DNA from: Rhizophagus irregularis
Taxonomy: Eukaryota > Glomeromycota > Glomeromycetes > Glomerales > Glomeraceae
Assembly: GCF_026210795.1 (NCBI RefSeq)
Contig: NC_089458.1
Location: forward strand, 1-64,000
Reading direction: 5' to 3'
Length of the DNA stretch: 64,000 nt
The notes under the pieces are model-generated. The model was not told the origin of the DNA. It worked only from the letters and a program-made list of their open reading frames with translations, and did not search any database. Numbering within the stretch: position 1 is the first letter of the stretch; each line of letters starts with the position of its first letter. The translations under genes and the position numbers were made by a program. Below, piece by piece: positions 32,617-43,917 of this stretch.

Positions 32617-35600
32617 CTAATTGGATTTACGGCTAAATACTCTTGCATTTTGCCGGTTTGAGATTTGGTGTTTATACCAACGAACGTATGCTAGAAAATG
32701 TTCGATGGGACCATCCGGAAAGTCTACTACGTGAGTAAAATAATACTGAATTTGACCTGGATAGGTGTCGACATCTTCATCATCCGTAATAAATTTCGCT
32801 AAGACGTACAAACTTTTTACATGTCTTAACGATAATGATGATCCAAAGACTTCTGAACTAATCTGACACCTTCCGAATTAGTTAATTTTGACCCTAATTA
32901 TTATATCGTTATCTAAACCTTCTACAAGAGGCCTCTGAAATCCAAATGATTCGTAAGTCGCATTGTAATATTCGACCATTAAATTTAATATTTCACTTGA
33001 AAGTAGTATATTATGAGATACCAGCTTAAGAAATTCACCTGGGAAGCCTTCTTTGCCAGAAATCTGTGAATCTTTAATATTTTGTGAATTCAGCCAAAAT
33101 CGATGCATCTCATCTGACGAAAATTCATCAGTAACTGAAAGGGACCCGATAGTACGCTGACTGTTTAGCAATTCAAGACCTTTTACTTCGATACCTGAAC
33201 TTATGATATTTTTGATTTGTTTATCAAACATTAATCGACGCATAAGTTCAGACTCAATTTTCCTGTTGCTGTTTGGTAACGAACCTAAAAGTGCGAAATC
33301 AATAAATTATAAACTAATATTGAAATCGTTAAAATCGTTAAAAAATCGTTAACGGATATTTACCTAAAATACCATTCATACGTTCGAAAGAGAAACACCA
33401 GAACGCATATAATGGTCCATAATCAGATAAGCAATCACGCAAATGCAGAGAAAGATGAAGATTCAGTGTGATCTTATCTCTGCCGTGGTGATTCTCAATG
33501 AGCTTGACTATTTTGATAAGACTTCTATGGGCTTCATCCACCAAATTAGATTCTAGAATCCGATTTACCAAAATCGAATAAACCCTGACAAAATGATTCA
33601 GGATTCTTCTATCTACGTCTGAAAGGTGTTCCTAAAGTGATACAGTTGAATAAATTGTAAAGAATATTCACCACTGATCGGCCGTAAAATTGGTGAATCC
33701 CTCTCCACTATGAATTTTTTCTGGAATTCGACCAAATCGGATGGTATCTGAAACTCGTCCATCTTTTTCTGAATTTTGTTCAAAGAATTTGGTGTCAAAA
33801 TACCCCCATCGATCCAAATTCGTTTTACTATCCACTTCGCAATGCCCAGAAATAAGCAATGCATTAGATCAACTGTAATAAATCTAATAGGGTCGAAATA
33901 TGATAGATGCAACAATTCGGACCATCTAACGCCAGTTTCTTTGACGAAGCGCTTTCTAGCAGCGTCTGAGTTGCATCTTCGCCAACCTAATGCGTTTTGT
34001 CAGCGCTCATTCGAATCTCGAGCAGAATACCCTACATCATCCATTCCAGCAAAATTATACTGCCCATTTTCATAATTTGCTTTTTTCTCACACCTGTGAC
34101 ATGAAACTAAGGCAGAAACATGACCGCAAATTTTTCTTGCGGCGGGAATGTCACATGATACTAAGATTGAAGCGCCACGAATTCTCTTTCCATTTTCGCA
34201 TTCATAAGTACGATTTAGTGTTAACCCAGCCCAGAGTGTTTCCAATTCGTTAACTATTGGTGCTAAATAGTGGTTCACTTTATGTAGGCTGACCTCCTTT
34301 GGCCCAGGTAAAATGCCAAGAGTCAATAAATTTTCACGTCTAAATCGGATATCACGTGGCAAATTGCATATAGCGGCGTATATGACACTGATACTATAAA
34401 TGGTACTATCATATGGCTGAAATCAATCAAGATTCAGCATCAAGCCAAGATGAGAATCGGCCACTTCGCTTTTGAAAAAATTTGGCGAATCTTCATTGTC
34501 CAATTCTTTAAAATTCTTCCACACTTGCCCATCATATATATCGGTTAAAATATTATCAAAATTTGACCGATTAGCCCAATGTCAGAGAGAATTTTCAAAC
34601 CCAGGCCGACAAAACATAGTGGCAAGTTGTTGATTGATTTTAGCAAATGGATACATTAAATTAGGTCGTATTATTGTTTGATTTGTCGATGCGCTAATTT
34701 TTTCAGACAATGCCGTATTGCAAAGACGTGATCTGCGAACTGAAGAATTGGAAAATTCTATGTGTTGACATTTCATTATAGCAGGATTGTCCTCTTGTTT
34801 GAAATCTACCACTTCCTCTTTTTTATACAATTTGTGACATTTCGGACAAGGTACAAAACTATAAAATTGGTCATTTAATCCAAGCTTCTTTCTTGTTAAG
34901 TAAAGCGAATCTGGGAAATCATTAAAATCGTTACTACTGAACTCGCACAGGGCCAATTTCATAAATTTTATTAGAGTCTCAGTAGCTGTCTCTGTGATAT
35001 TGAATCTTGTTCAAAAGTTCATTATCCAAAGTAAAATCCATAAAAATCGATCATAATTCGATTCTAAATATGGTGGGTTTTGAAATGGTTCATAACTAGG
35101 TGGTGAATAGTCTTCAAAAATTTCAGAAATTCCAGAAATTGGATCATTATCTGATTCACTGCCTATAGACAATGTATCACTGTAGATATCTTCCTCTATA
35201 GTATATTCGGATGATGATGAATCTTCTGGATCTTCTGAAATTTCCGGACGATTTGTATACTTTCTTGCACGTTGTCGAGATAAGAAGTTAAATTCGACAT
35301 CTTGATGTTCATCATCAACATCATCTTGATTACTGTTATCTGATTTTTCTGATTCTTGTCTAATAGATTCATCAATCATTCGTCCAGCTGAAGCGGGTAT
35401 TGATGTTTCACCTATTTCAAGTTGACGAACTTGAGACAAAATTGTACCTTGCGAATCTTGGTATTCATGATGTCTAGAATCGTGAATTTCTTTTGTGCGA
35501 GAATCCACCAAGTTGCCATCACAATCAGGACAATTACAAACTACTAGCTTTCTTTTATTACTTGTTGGTCTAGCAGAAGATACTATTTCTTCGTTTATTA

Positions 35601-35730
35601 TACCAGAAATTGATCTATTTCTACGAGTAGAAGATGGCTGATTTGAAGGTGATTCTTCATCATCAAGATCATCAAGTATACTAGAGACTGACCTTTTTCT
35701 GCTTATTTGTTTAGTATTTGAATAAGTTTA
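32617..35730 (-). pseudogene. CACTA tnp2-type transposase, decayed
   Basis: Reading down the minus strand: a Cys-rich start LVVCNCPDCDGNLVDSRTKE (about 35520), an acidic spacer, FVPCPKCHKLYKKEEV (about 34860), F-Q-P-Y-D-S-T-I-Y-S-I and LTLGILPGPKE (about 34330), VSCDIPAARKICGHVSALVS with CHRC (about 34130), IRFITVDLMHCLFLGIAKWI (about 33880), IHSGEGFTNFTADQW (about 33690), YGPLYAFWCFSFERMNGILG (about 33400) and EVFGSSLSLRHVKSLYVLAK (about 32830). This order matches the tnp2 transposase of CACTA elements. It is broken by TGA at 34582-34584, TGA at 34423-34425 (where the family has Trp), TGA at 34000-34002, a frameshift near 33735 and TAA at 32878-32880. Normal introns remain (for example after GILG). 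No ATG is found in frame at the 5' end. It cannot be functional as it stands. Confidence 0.8.
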
Positions 35731-36229
35731 ATAAGTTTGGCAAAATCCAAATTTGTAAAAAGGCCGATTTTTATAAAATTTGGAATAACACAAAATTTGT
35801 ATAATTTGTATGTATAATTAATGTAATCCTGGCTTCTATGATTATTTCAATAATTTTTTAGGATTTAATATTTTTTTTCGCAAATTTGGCAATTTTATAT
35901 AATAAATTTGTGAATTTTCTAATTAATATACTTTTAAAAATTGCAATATGATTTAAGCTTATTTTACAATAAAAAGCTTATTTTTAAAATAAAAAGCTTA
36001 TTTTATTTTAAAATAACTTTTATTTACAAGATAATCACTTTATCATCCCTTTATCATTTTCGGATGCCAAACAAACCTTATCAAAAGAAACTGTAAATTT
36101 TAGCGAAAGTTGAAAAGTAACAATTTTGTATTAATCGAAGTGGTATTGCTATAATAACAATATATTTTCGATTTTACTGCAAATTTCGACAAAGTATAAC
36201 TTGCCGCATTAAAGTATATCAAATTTTAA

Positions 36230-36900
36230 CGCAGTAGAATGCTAACGATTTTCGTAATTTTAATTTATTTGTCTTTTTTAATTATGATTTATAATTGATT
36301 TTTCAATCGAAAAATCAACGCAGGACGCTAACGATTTTCTTATTAATTAATTGATTTGTCTTTTTTAATTATGATTTATAGTTGATTTTTCAATCGAGAA
36401 ATCAACGCAGTAGGACGCTAACGATTTTCTTAATTTTAATTAATTGATTTGTTTTTTTTAATTATGATTTATAGTTGATTTTCCAATCAAGAATTCAACG
36501 CAGTAGGACGCTAACGATTTTCTTAATTTTAATTAATTGATTTGATTTTTTAATTATGATTTATAGTTGATTTTTCAATCGAGAAATCAACGCAGTAGGA
36601 CGCTAATGATTTTCTTAATTTTAATTAATTGATTTGTTTTTTTAATTATGATTTATAGTTGATTTTTCAATCGAGAAATCAACGCAGTAGAATGCTAACG
36701 ATTTTCATAATTTTAATTTATTTGTCTTTTTTAATTATGATTTATAATTGATTTTTCAATCGAGAAATCAACGCAGGACACTAACGATTTTCTTATTAAT
36801 TAATTGATTTGTCTTTTTTAATTATGATTTATAGTTGATTTTTCAATCGAGAAATCAACGCAGTAGAACGCTAACGATTTTCTTATTAATTAATTGATGA
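36230..36900. repeat. Seven direct repeats of about 92 bp upstream of the accessory gene
   Basis: Each has GATTTTTCAATCGAGAAATC (palindromic), CAACGCAGTAGGACGCTAAC, GATTTTCTTAATTTTAATTA and TTTAATTATGATTTATA. The last ends 50 bp before the ATG at 36926, so the block lies at the promoter of the plus-strand gene and between the two divergent genes. A regulatory or protein-binding role is inferred. Confidence 0.75.
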
Positions 36901-36925
36901 TTTTTAAATTTATAAATAGGACGAT

Positions 36926-39378
36926 ATGACGATATTGAACCCGCTTCGATTTTTTAAACGAATATTGAGTGAATATAAAATGTCAAATAATAGCAATAAT
37001 AAAAAAAACAATAAAAAAAATAACAAACAAAAGCAACAGAGGTTTCAAGAAGAAACACCTGACGAAGGATCTAATCGTCAACGGAGAAGAACGGAAGAAG
37101 AAAGTAATCTGAATGAGACGAGTGACAAGACCAATAAGTCGACTAGCAAATCGTCACCCACCAAGTCAAACAAATAAAAGCAGCAAAGGTTTCAAGAAGA
37201 AACACCTGACAAAGGATCTAATCGTCAACGGGGAAGAACGGAAGAAGAAAGTAATCCGAATGAGACGAGTGACAAAACCAATAAGTCGACTAGCAAATCG
37301 TCACCCACCAAGTCAAACAAACAAAAGCAGCAAAGGTTTCAAGAAGAAACACCGAGCAAAGGATCTAATCGTCAACGGGGAAGAGTGGAAGAAGAAAGTG
37401 ATCCGAATGAGACGAGTGACAAAACCAATAAGTCGACTAGCAAATCGTCACTCACCAAGTCAAACAAATAAAAGCAGCAAAGGTTTCAAGAAGAAACACC
37501 TGACGAAGGATCTAATCGTCAATGGAAAAGAACAGAAGAAGAAAGTAATCTGAATGAGACGATTGATAAAACCAATAAGTTAACTAGCAAATCGTCACCC
37601 ATCAAGTCGATCCTCAAATCTGCAAAGTTGACTAAGCTGACTCAAGAAGAGTCTGACGATGAGGTTATAGAAATTGAACCGCCAAATATTCCTAAAGGTA
37701 ATTGAATTTTGGAAAATTGCTGATTGACATGTACGATAATTAATAATTTTTATAGATCAACAAGAGTTGTTATCGGAAATGAAAAAATGATATGGGAATA
37801 TTCGAATTCCACAAAAATTTGTATTAGTGGTTAAAGACGATCAAGGTAATGAAAAAATGATCGATGATGACGATACTGATTTAGAAGCAGGTACGATTTT
37901 GACTTCATTCGTATAAATTCAGAATTATTTGTAAAAAAATATTACTATTAATAAAATTCTTTATTTAGAAAATCTAAAATTAAAGAAACAAATTGAAGAA
38001 GTACAAGTAGAGAATGCAAAGCTTTAACGCGAAAATAACCGATTATTCGACGAAAATCGTTTTTTGACTCGAATAAACGAGGCCTTTGCAGATGAGAATG
38101 ACGATCTATGCAAAAGCTTAAACAGGTATTCGAGAATCCGTCTGCCTAAAGCCATTCATAGGCAGACGGATCTCGAACAGCTGGCAAAACGTCAAAAAAG
38201 AATTAAGACAAAAAAGTCTGAGCGATACGAGGAAGAATCAGAGGAAGAACGGTCTGGTTCAACAATAATGATGAGTACGACGAAAAAGAAGCTAGGGTAT
38301 ATTAATTTTATTTGTCTGATTCAGTTATTTAAAATTGCAGTATTGAGTAATTAAGTACCAGTTATCATTATTTGATTGTTATATTTAGGCTGAAATGAAG
38401 TCTATTTTGAAAACCATCGATGAAACTCGAGGACTAGATTACAATGAAACGTTCAATAGCGCGAAAAATTTCAAGATTCGTCGTAAGCTAGTCCCTGAAT
38501 TGCGTTCAGCCCTTACTCCGTGTTTTCCCGCTTCGAATAAGCAACTTACAAAATGGTTGGGTTGTCTCCACAAGTCTCGTCGTTCTCATCAAAGATTAAT
38601 GGATAGGGGAAAAGCCGATGAAAATAAACACCGGGTGCACTCAAACAATCGAGTACATGACGTTAGTAATGATTTATAATTATTATGCTGAATTTTATTC
38701 TGATTATGTATTGAATTTTATTCAAATTATAACGTATTTTAGAAGAAAATCCGCCGAATTAAGGCGGCAAAGAGATTATATAGTTTTGATGATGAACGGA
38801 TAACAAAATATGATAAGCGTAGATTACTAAAGATGTTATCCAATCGCTTATTTCATTCTCCAGAAATAAGCGAGACAGACGAAGAAGACCCAACAAAGTC
38901 CATAATCGCTATTTACGACTATTCGTGGAGATCTGATGAGGTTAGAACTTCTGAATCTTGATTTTTCAGACGAATCGCTGAATTTAATTTTTATATTTTA
39001 TTGTTTCTTCAGCTTAAAAATTTGCTATGAAATGTACTCGATGTACACTCGTCAAATAAGTCGAAATTAATATGCGAACATAGATACGACGATGAGGTAC
39101 AAAAATACGACCGACCACATCTGTCGAATGCTCCTGAATGGTCTTATATCATACAACAACAAGATTTAATATTCGATACTAATATCGATCAGGGTTTAAT
39201 CACTGAATATGATGAAGAAGAAGAAGAAGTTAGTAAAGGGACAACACCAGCAACTGGCAACACCACCAAAAATGATGAAGACCATAACAAGGAAGGAGAA
39301 GAAAAACCATCAAAATCAACGGTCAGCGACAATCATAATAATTCAGATTCTAATTTACATATGGATGATGCGCAATGA
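36926..39378 (+). pseudogene. Accessory (TNPA-like?) gene of the CACTA element, decayed
   Basis: Starts MTILNPLRFFKRILSEYKM (36926; M at 36980 is an alternative). Four near-identical 49-aa (147-bp) repeats follow, each Q-R-F-Q-E-E-T-P...ending TSKSSPTKSNK (37030-37600). Introns begin after E-P-P-N-I-P-K (near 37697) and after D-T-D-L-E-A (near 37891). A coiled coil (LKLKKQIEEVQVENAKL), a basic segment, a region with L-R-S-A-L-T-P-C-F-P-A-S-N-K-Q and K-W-L-G-C-L-H-K-S-R-R-S, and an acidic tail ending L-H-M-D-D-A-Q (stop 39376-39378) complete it. Stops occur at 37175 (TAA), 37469 (TAA), 37788 (TGA), 38025 (TAA) and 39028 (TGA). No family is recognised; a DNA-binding partner role is inferred from position. 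Confidence 0.6.
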
Positions 39379-39479
39379 ACGAATCTGAATTAATTTGGTA
39401 GAAAACTTTCTTTTTTTCGTCAAAAATCTATATATATATGTAATTAATATTCCAAATTATTAGTATTAGAATTTTCCAT

Positions 39480-40250
39480 AATTCAAAATAAATTTGTCTT
39501 AATTCAGAAAAAAATTAATTACAATTCGAAATAAATTTACTGCAAATTTACTGCAATTCAGAATAAAATTTACTGCAAATATACCATAATTCAGAATAAA
39601 ATTTACTGCAATTCAGACGCAATTCAGAATAAAATTAACCGCAATTCATTAAATTTTTACCGCAATTCAGAATAAATTAACCGCAATTCATTAAATTTTT
39701 ACCGCAATTCAGAATAAATTTACTGCAATTCAGAATAAAATTTACCGCAATTCAGAATAGAAAATTTACTGCAATTCAGAATAAAATTTACCGCAATTCA
39801 GAATAAAATTTACCGCAATTCAGAATAAAATTTACCGCAATTCAGAATAGAAAATTTACCGCAATTCAGAATAGAAAATTTACTGCAATTCAGATTAAAA
39901 TTTACTGCAATTCAGAATAAAATTTACCGCAATTCAGAATAGAAAATTTACCGCAATTCAGAATAGAAAATTTACTGCAATTCAGAATAAAATTTACCAC
40001 AATTCAGAATAAAAAATTTACCGCAATTCAGAATAGAAAATTTACTGCAATTCAGATTAAAATTTACTGCAATTCAGAATAAAATTTACTGCAATTCAGA
40101 ATAAAATTTACTGCAATTCAGAATAAAATTTACTGCAATTCAGAATAAAATTTACTGCAATTCAGAATAAAATTTACTGCAATTCAGATTAAAATTTATC
40201 GCAATTTATCAAAATTTATCATAATTCAGAATAAATTCACTGCAATTCGG
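39480..40250. repeat. Right subterminal tandem repeat of 20-22 bp
   Basis: About 33 copies of CAATTCAGAATAAAATTTAC with C/T variation in the last YG. This is the right-end counterpart of the 160-bp repeat, but the two ends share no obvious unit. Confidence 0.85.
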
Positions 40251-40451
40251 TAAATTTATGAATATATTTTTTTAAACAATTCGGATCAAAAATACTAAGC
40301 AATTCAGATACAATTTGGATATTCTGATTGGCGTCGATCGGCCTGCCAATCGGAACTTTGCCTAAATTAATAAATCGGCCATCTTTATCACCAAATTCGG
40401 CCTAAAATCGGACATCTGATTTCTAGCCGATTTGGACTATTTCGACCAGTG

Positions 40452-43393
40452 TTCTTCAAAGTAAATTCCAAAAGAACCCACCCCCACACACTTACAAAGA
40501 ACCCGGAAAGACAAAATCTACAAAAAAGAATAAAAAAAGAAACGTTAGTACGTTTCTTCAAAGTAAATTCCAAAAGAACCCACCCCCACACACTTACCCA
40601 ATATCCCAAATAATCCAAAAAGCCGAAGTCTACAAAAAAGAATAAAGAGAAACGTTAGAAAAATAAATAAATAAATAAAAACAAAAAAGAAACGAAATTC
40701 CCTCCTCCTAACTTACCTTCAAGCCGAAATCCAGTTCCAGGGAGGTGTTCCCTTAGAAAAATGAACGTCCTAAGCTGTTTAAGCCGAATTCCAAAGGGGA
40801 AGACCGAAGGAGAATAAAAAATATTTTTTTTTAAAAAAAAAAATAAAAAAAAATAGGATTTGACCAGATTATCTGATCAATCCGGTCAATCCAGTCATCC
40901 GTGTAATATCCGATCTAGGATTGCTTGCCAAAACTAGAGTTTCGCAAAATTACCTGAAGTTTCAGTTAGGATTCAATCATTTATTGATCGTTGATAATCT
41001 AATAAAAATCAATACTTAAAAAAAAAAATATTTCATTTTTTATTTTTTTTTTGTAGGTCAGACTCCTATTTTTTGTAGAATGCCGGACCTTGAAGACCAG
41101 GATGAACCGTCGAACCAATAAAGGTAATGTGGGAGAAGGAGACTGGGATTATGTGTTTTACTGTAATTAAGAAACGTTTTTAATGTTTCTTTCTTTTTTT
41201 TTATAGAACTAGGACGCCGGACTCTTGAAAACGAACCTGGACTTGGAATGTGTGTAAGGAAAGAGGAAGGGTTAATATTAAAGAAACGTTTTTAACGTTT
41301 CTTTCTTAATTTTTTTTATAGAACTAGGACGCCAGACTCTTGAAAGTGAACCCGGACTTGGATAATGTAAGGAATGGGAAGAGGGGAAATGTTTTTTTAA
41401 TATTATATAAAGAAATGTACTTACGTTGCTTTCTTTATTTTTTTGTAGGGTAGGGCGCTGGACTCTTGAAAACGAATCCGGACTTGGATAATGTTAGGAA
41501 TAGGGGAGGGGAATTGGTTTTTTGAATATTAATGAAATGTACTAACGTTTCTTTCTTTGTTTTTTTGTAGGACTAGGATGCTGGACTCTTAGAAAGTGGA
41601 CTTACACTTGATGTAAGTTGGGTGGGTGTAGTGTGTCATGTGTGTTAAATAAGAAACGTTTCTAATGTTTCTTTTTTCTTTTTGTAGGAAAGCCGGATGA
41701 AATTACGAACCGGACTTTTGAGTGAAGGTATTAATGGGAGAGAAATTTACTTCTTATAGTAACATTACTAATGTTACATTTTTTTCTTTTATTGTAAGAA
41801 CGCCGGACGAATTATACGAACCAGACTTTAGTGAAAGGTAAATGGGAAAGGGGGAGTTTCACGTTTATTTTTTTTTCCTTAGTAACATTACTTTTTTTTT
41901 CTTTTGTAGGTTCTTGGAGTTTCTAAATAAATATTTATTATTTGATATTATGAAAAATCAGTGATTTACCATGTTGACTGGTATGCATGATAGGTGACAA
42001 ATAGGCTACCAATAAGTACCCGATTTGTGACTAATTGGTATATTTAAGTAGGGTTTTGTATTATTTAAAGCGATAAAGAGTTTAACTTGCAGTGTAATTC
42101 TAGTATAAATAGTATAAATGCATTTTTTTTATTAATTATAATAATCTGGTTAAAATCCATGGCCCAATCAGAATTTGTTATTGTAATCAGGCGATTGATC
42201 ACATGATTTCGGTATTTATATTTCGCACTTTGTTTATTTTTTTTTTCTTTCGTAAAAGCCCTTTCTCTTAAACTTTTTATTTAAAACAAACTCTTTACTT
42301 AGTTATTATGAAATAATATTAATATATTTTTTTTTTTATTTTTATATTTAGAAATAAACATAAAGGTATATTTTCATTATCTTGTTTTTTTCTTTTTATA
42401 TATACATTTTCTATTGACGTTCTAATACTTTTTTTCTTTTCTCTCACTAATGTTTTCTACCACTTAACATTTTCTATTAATATTAAATACTACTAACATG
42501 TTTTTATTAACATTCTCCTATTAACATTTTCTATTTTACTAACTTTTCTTTCTTCCTACTAACATTTTTACTAATATTTTCTATATTTACCACTAACGTT
42601 TTTATTAACATTTCTATTTTATTTTCTCCTATTAATTAATATACTTACTAATATTTTCACTGATATTTTTTTTAAATAATAAACAGATATAACAAAACAA
42701 GCAAAGAGGTAATTTTATTATCATTGCTACTTTCAGTAGAACTTAACATATTACATAGTATAATTATGTTCAACTTTATTTGATTTTACGTAGCAGATAG
42801 TGTAAGATTTGTATTATTGCTTTTATGTAAATAAATTTATAAATTTTAATAAAATTGAATTTCATTATGCTCAAATTAAAATAAAAAAGAGATATAAATC
42901 TATTAGTTTTAATATGAAATTGTCAAACGTATACAATAAAAATATATATTACCAATATTTTACATATTTTACTACCCGATATATGTGTGTTAAATGTATG
43001 ATATCTATAATATATATCACTGATATTTTACTACCCGATATGTGTGTGTTAAATGTATGATATCTATAAGATATGTCACTGATATTTTACTACCCGATAT
43101 GTGTGTATTAAATGTATGATATCTATAATATATATCACTGATATTTTACTACCCGATATGTGTGTGTTAAATGTATGATATCTATAAGATATGTCACTGA
43201 TATTTGACTACCCGATATGTGTAAGATGTGTATATGATGTTTACATGATGTGTCACCGATTTTCTACATTTATACTACACATATCAGGTACCCGATATGT
43301 GTAGTATTGTTAAATATCATACACATATATTACATATATTATACACATATCAGGTACCCGATATGTACCCAATAGCACCAATTTTGACCAGTG
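40452..43393. mobile_element. Truncated second copy of the 14-kb CACTA-like element, without the nested transposon
   Basis: The sequence matches 4870-6020 joined directly to 15549-17286 with few differences, ending in the same ATTTTGACCAGTG at 43393. The join CTTAGAAAGTGGAC near 41589 is the unoccupied target of the 6022-15546 element. The left end is cut at the border of the 31616-40451 element. The right flank (GTAACTTGAGG) is sequence of the 4-kb transposon family, showing insertion into it. One terminal repeat unit near 43080-43140 is extra compared with the first copy. Confidence 0.85.
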
Positions 43394-43917
43394 GTAACTT
43401 GAGGTACATTACATGCTACGCTAAAAATGGTGTTTCAGTTTTCATTACCGGAAGTTATTGTTAAAAAACCAGAACCAATACGTGATCTAAATATTGATAC
43501 ACAAATCTTTGAAATATCACAAAAAATGCGTGATATTATTTTCAAAATAAATGAAATTTTTATAAGTTTGCTGGCATTCCGGTACAATGAAAGACAAGAA
43601 CTAGAATACAATAAGATTGATCTTATAGCAATAAATTCAGAAATATTAAGGCAAACAGAATTCGGCTGTAATCTTCCACCTCTAAACGTAGTCATACTAG
43701 AACCAAGTGGATCCCCAAATGATGATAACGAAATCTTACGTGCTATGGAAATATATAGAAGAGATTTTTCTTTGGAGGAGAATGATTTTCTAGATATTTG
43801 TGCAGATGAGGCGATATTTAGACGATTAATTAAATGCCGCAATAAATCAGAAAATATACGGCCTATTCTTGGTCAGTGGCACACCTCAAAGGATATGATG
43901 AGCGCCTTGGTTACATT
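43394..43917 (+). pseudogene. 4-kb transposon gene, plus copy, central fragment
   Basis: Homologous to minus-strand sequence 59064-59590. It encodes M-V-F-Q-F-S-L-P-E-V-I-V, L-N-I-D-T-Q-I-F-E-I-S-Q, NLPPLNVVILEPSGSPNDD, SLEENDFLDICADEAIFRRL and IRPILGQWHTSKDMMSALV. The 5' part is replaced by the element ending at 43393. At 43917 the frame is broken by the CACTA insertion (43918-46720) and resumes at 46721. Here CAA is kept where the minus copy has TAA. Confidence 0.7.

Larger units (their letters stand above)
31616..40451. mobile_element. 8.8-kb CACTA element, decayed
   Basis: It begins CACTGGTTAAAATC (31616) and ends ATTTCGACCAGTG (40451), inverted repeats of CACTA type shared in part with the 3056-17286 family. 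Each end carries its own tandem repeat (31640-32470 and 39480-40250). The interior holds a tnp2-type transposase on the minus strand (32617-35730) and an accessory gene on the plus strand (36926-39378), both with several stops. The flanking triplets differ (TGC left, TTC right). The right flank is the broken left array of another element, so a rearrangement has occurred at the right junction. Confidence 0.75.

Noticed and set aside
33776-34253. Two plus-strand frames of 87-99 aa
   Set aside because: Antisense shadows of the tnp2-type transposase.
31613-40454. A 3-bp target duplication around the 8.8-kb CACTA element
   Set aside because: The flanks read TGC and TTC; they do not match, so a simple insertion cannot be claimed here.
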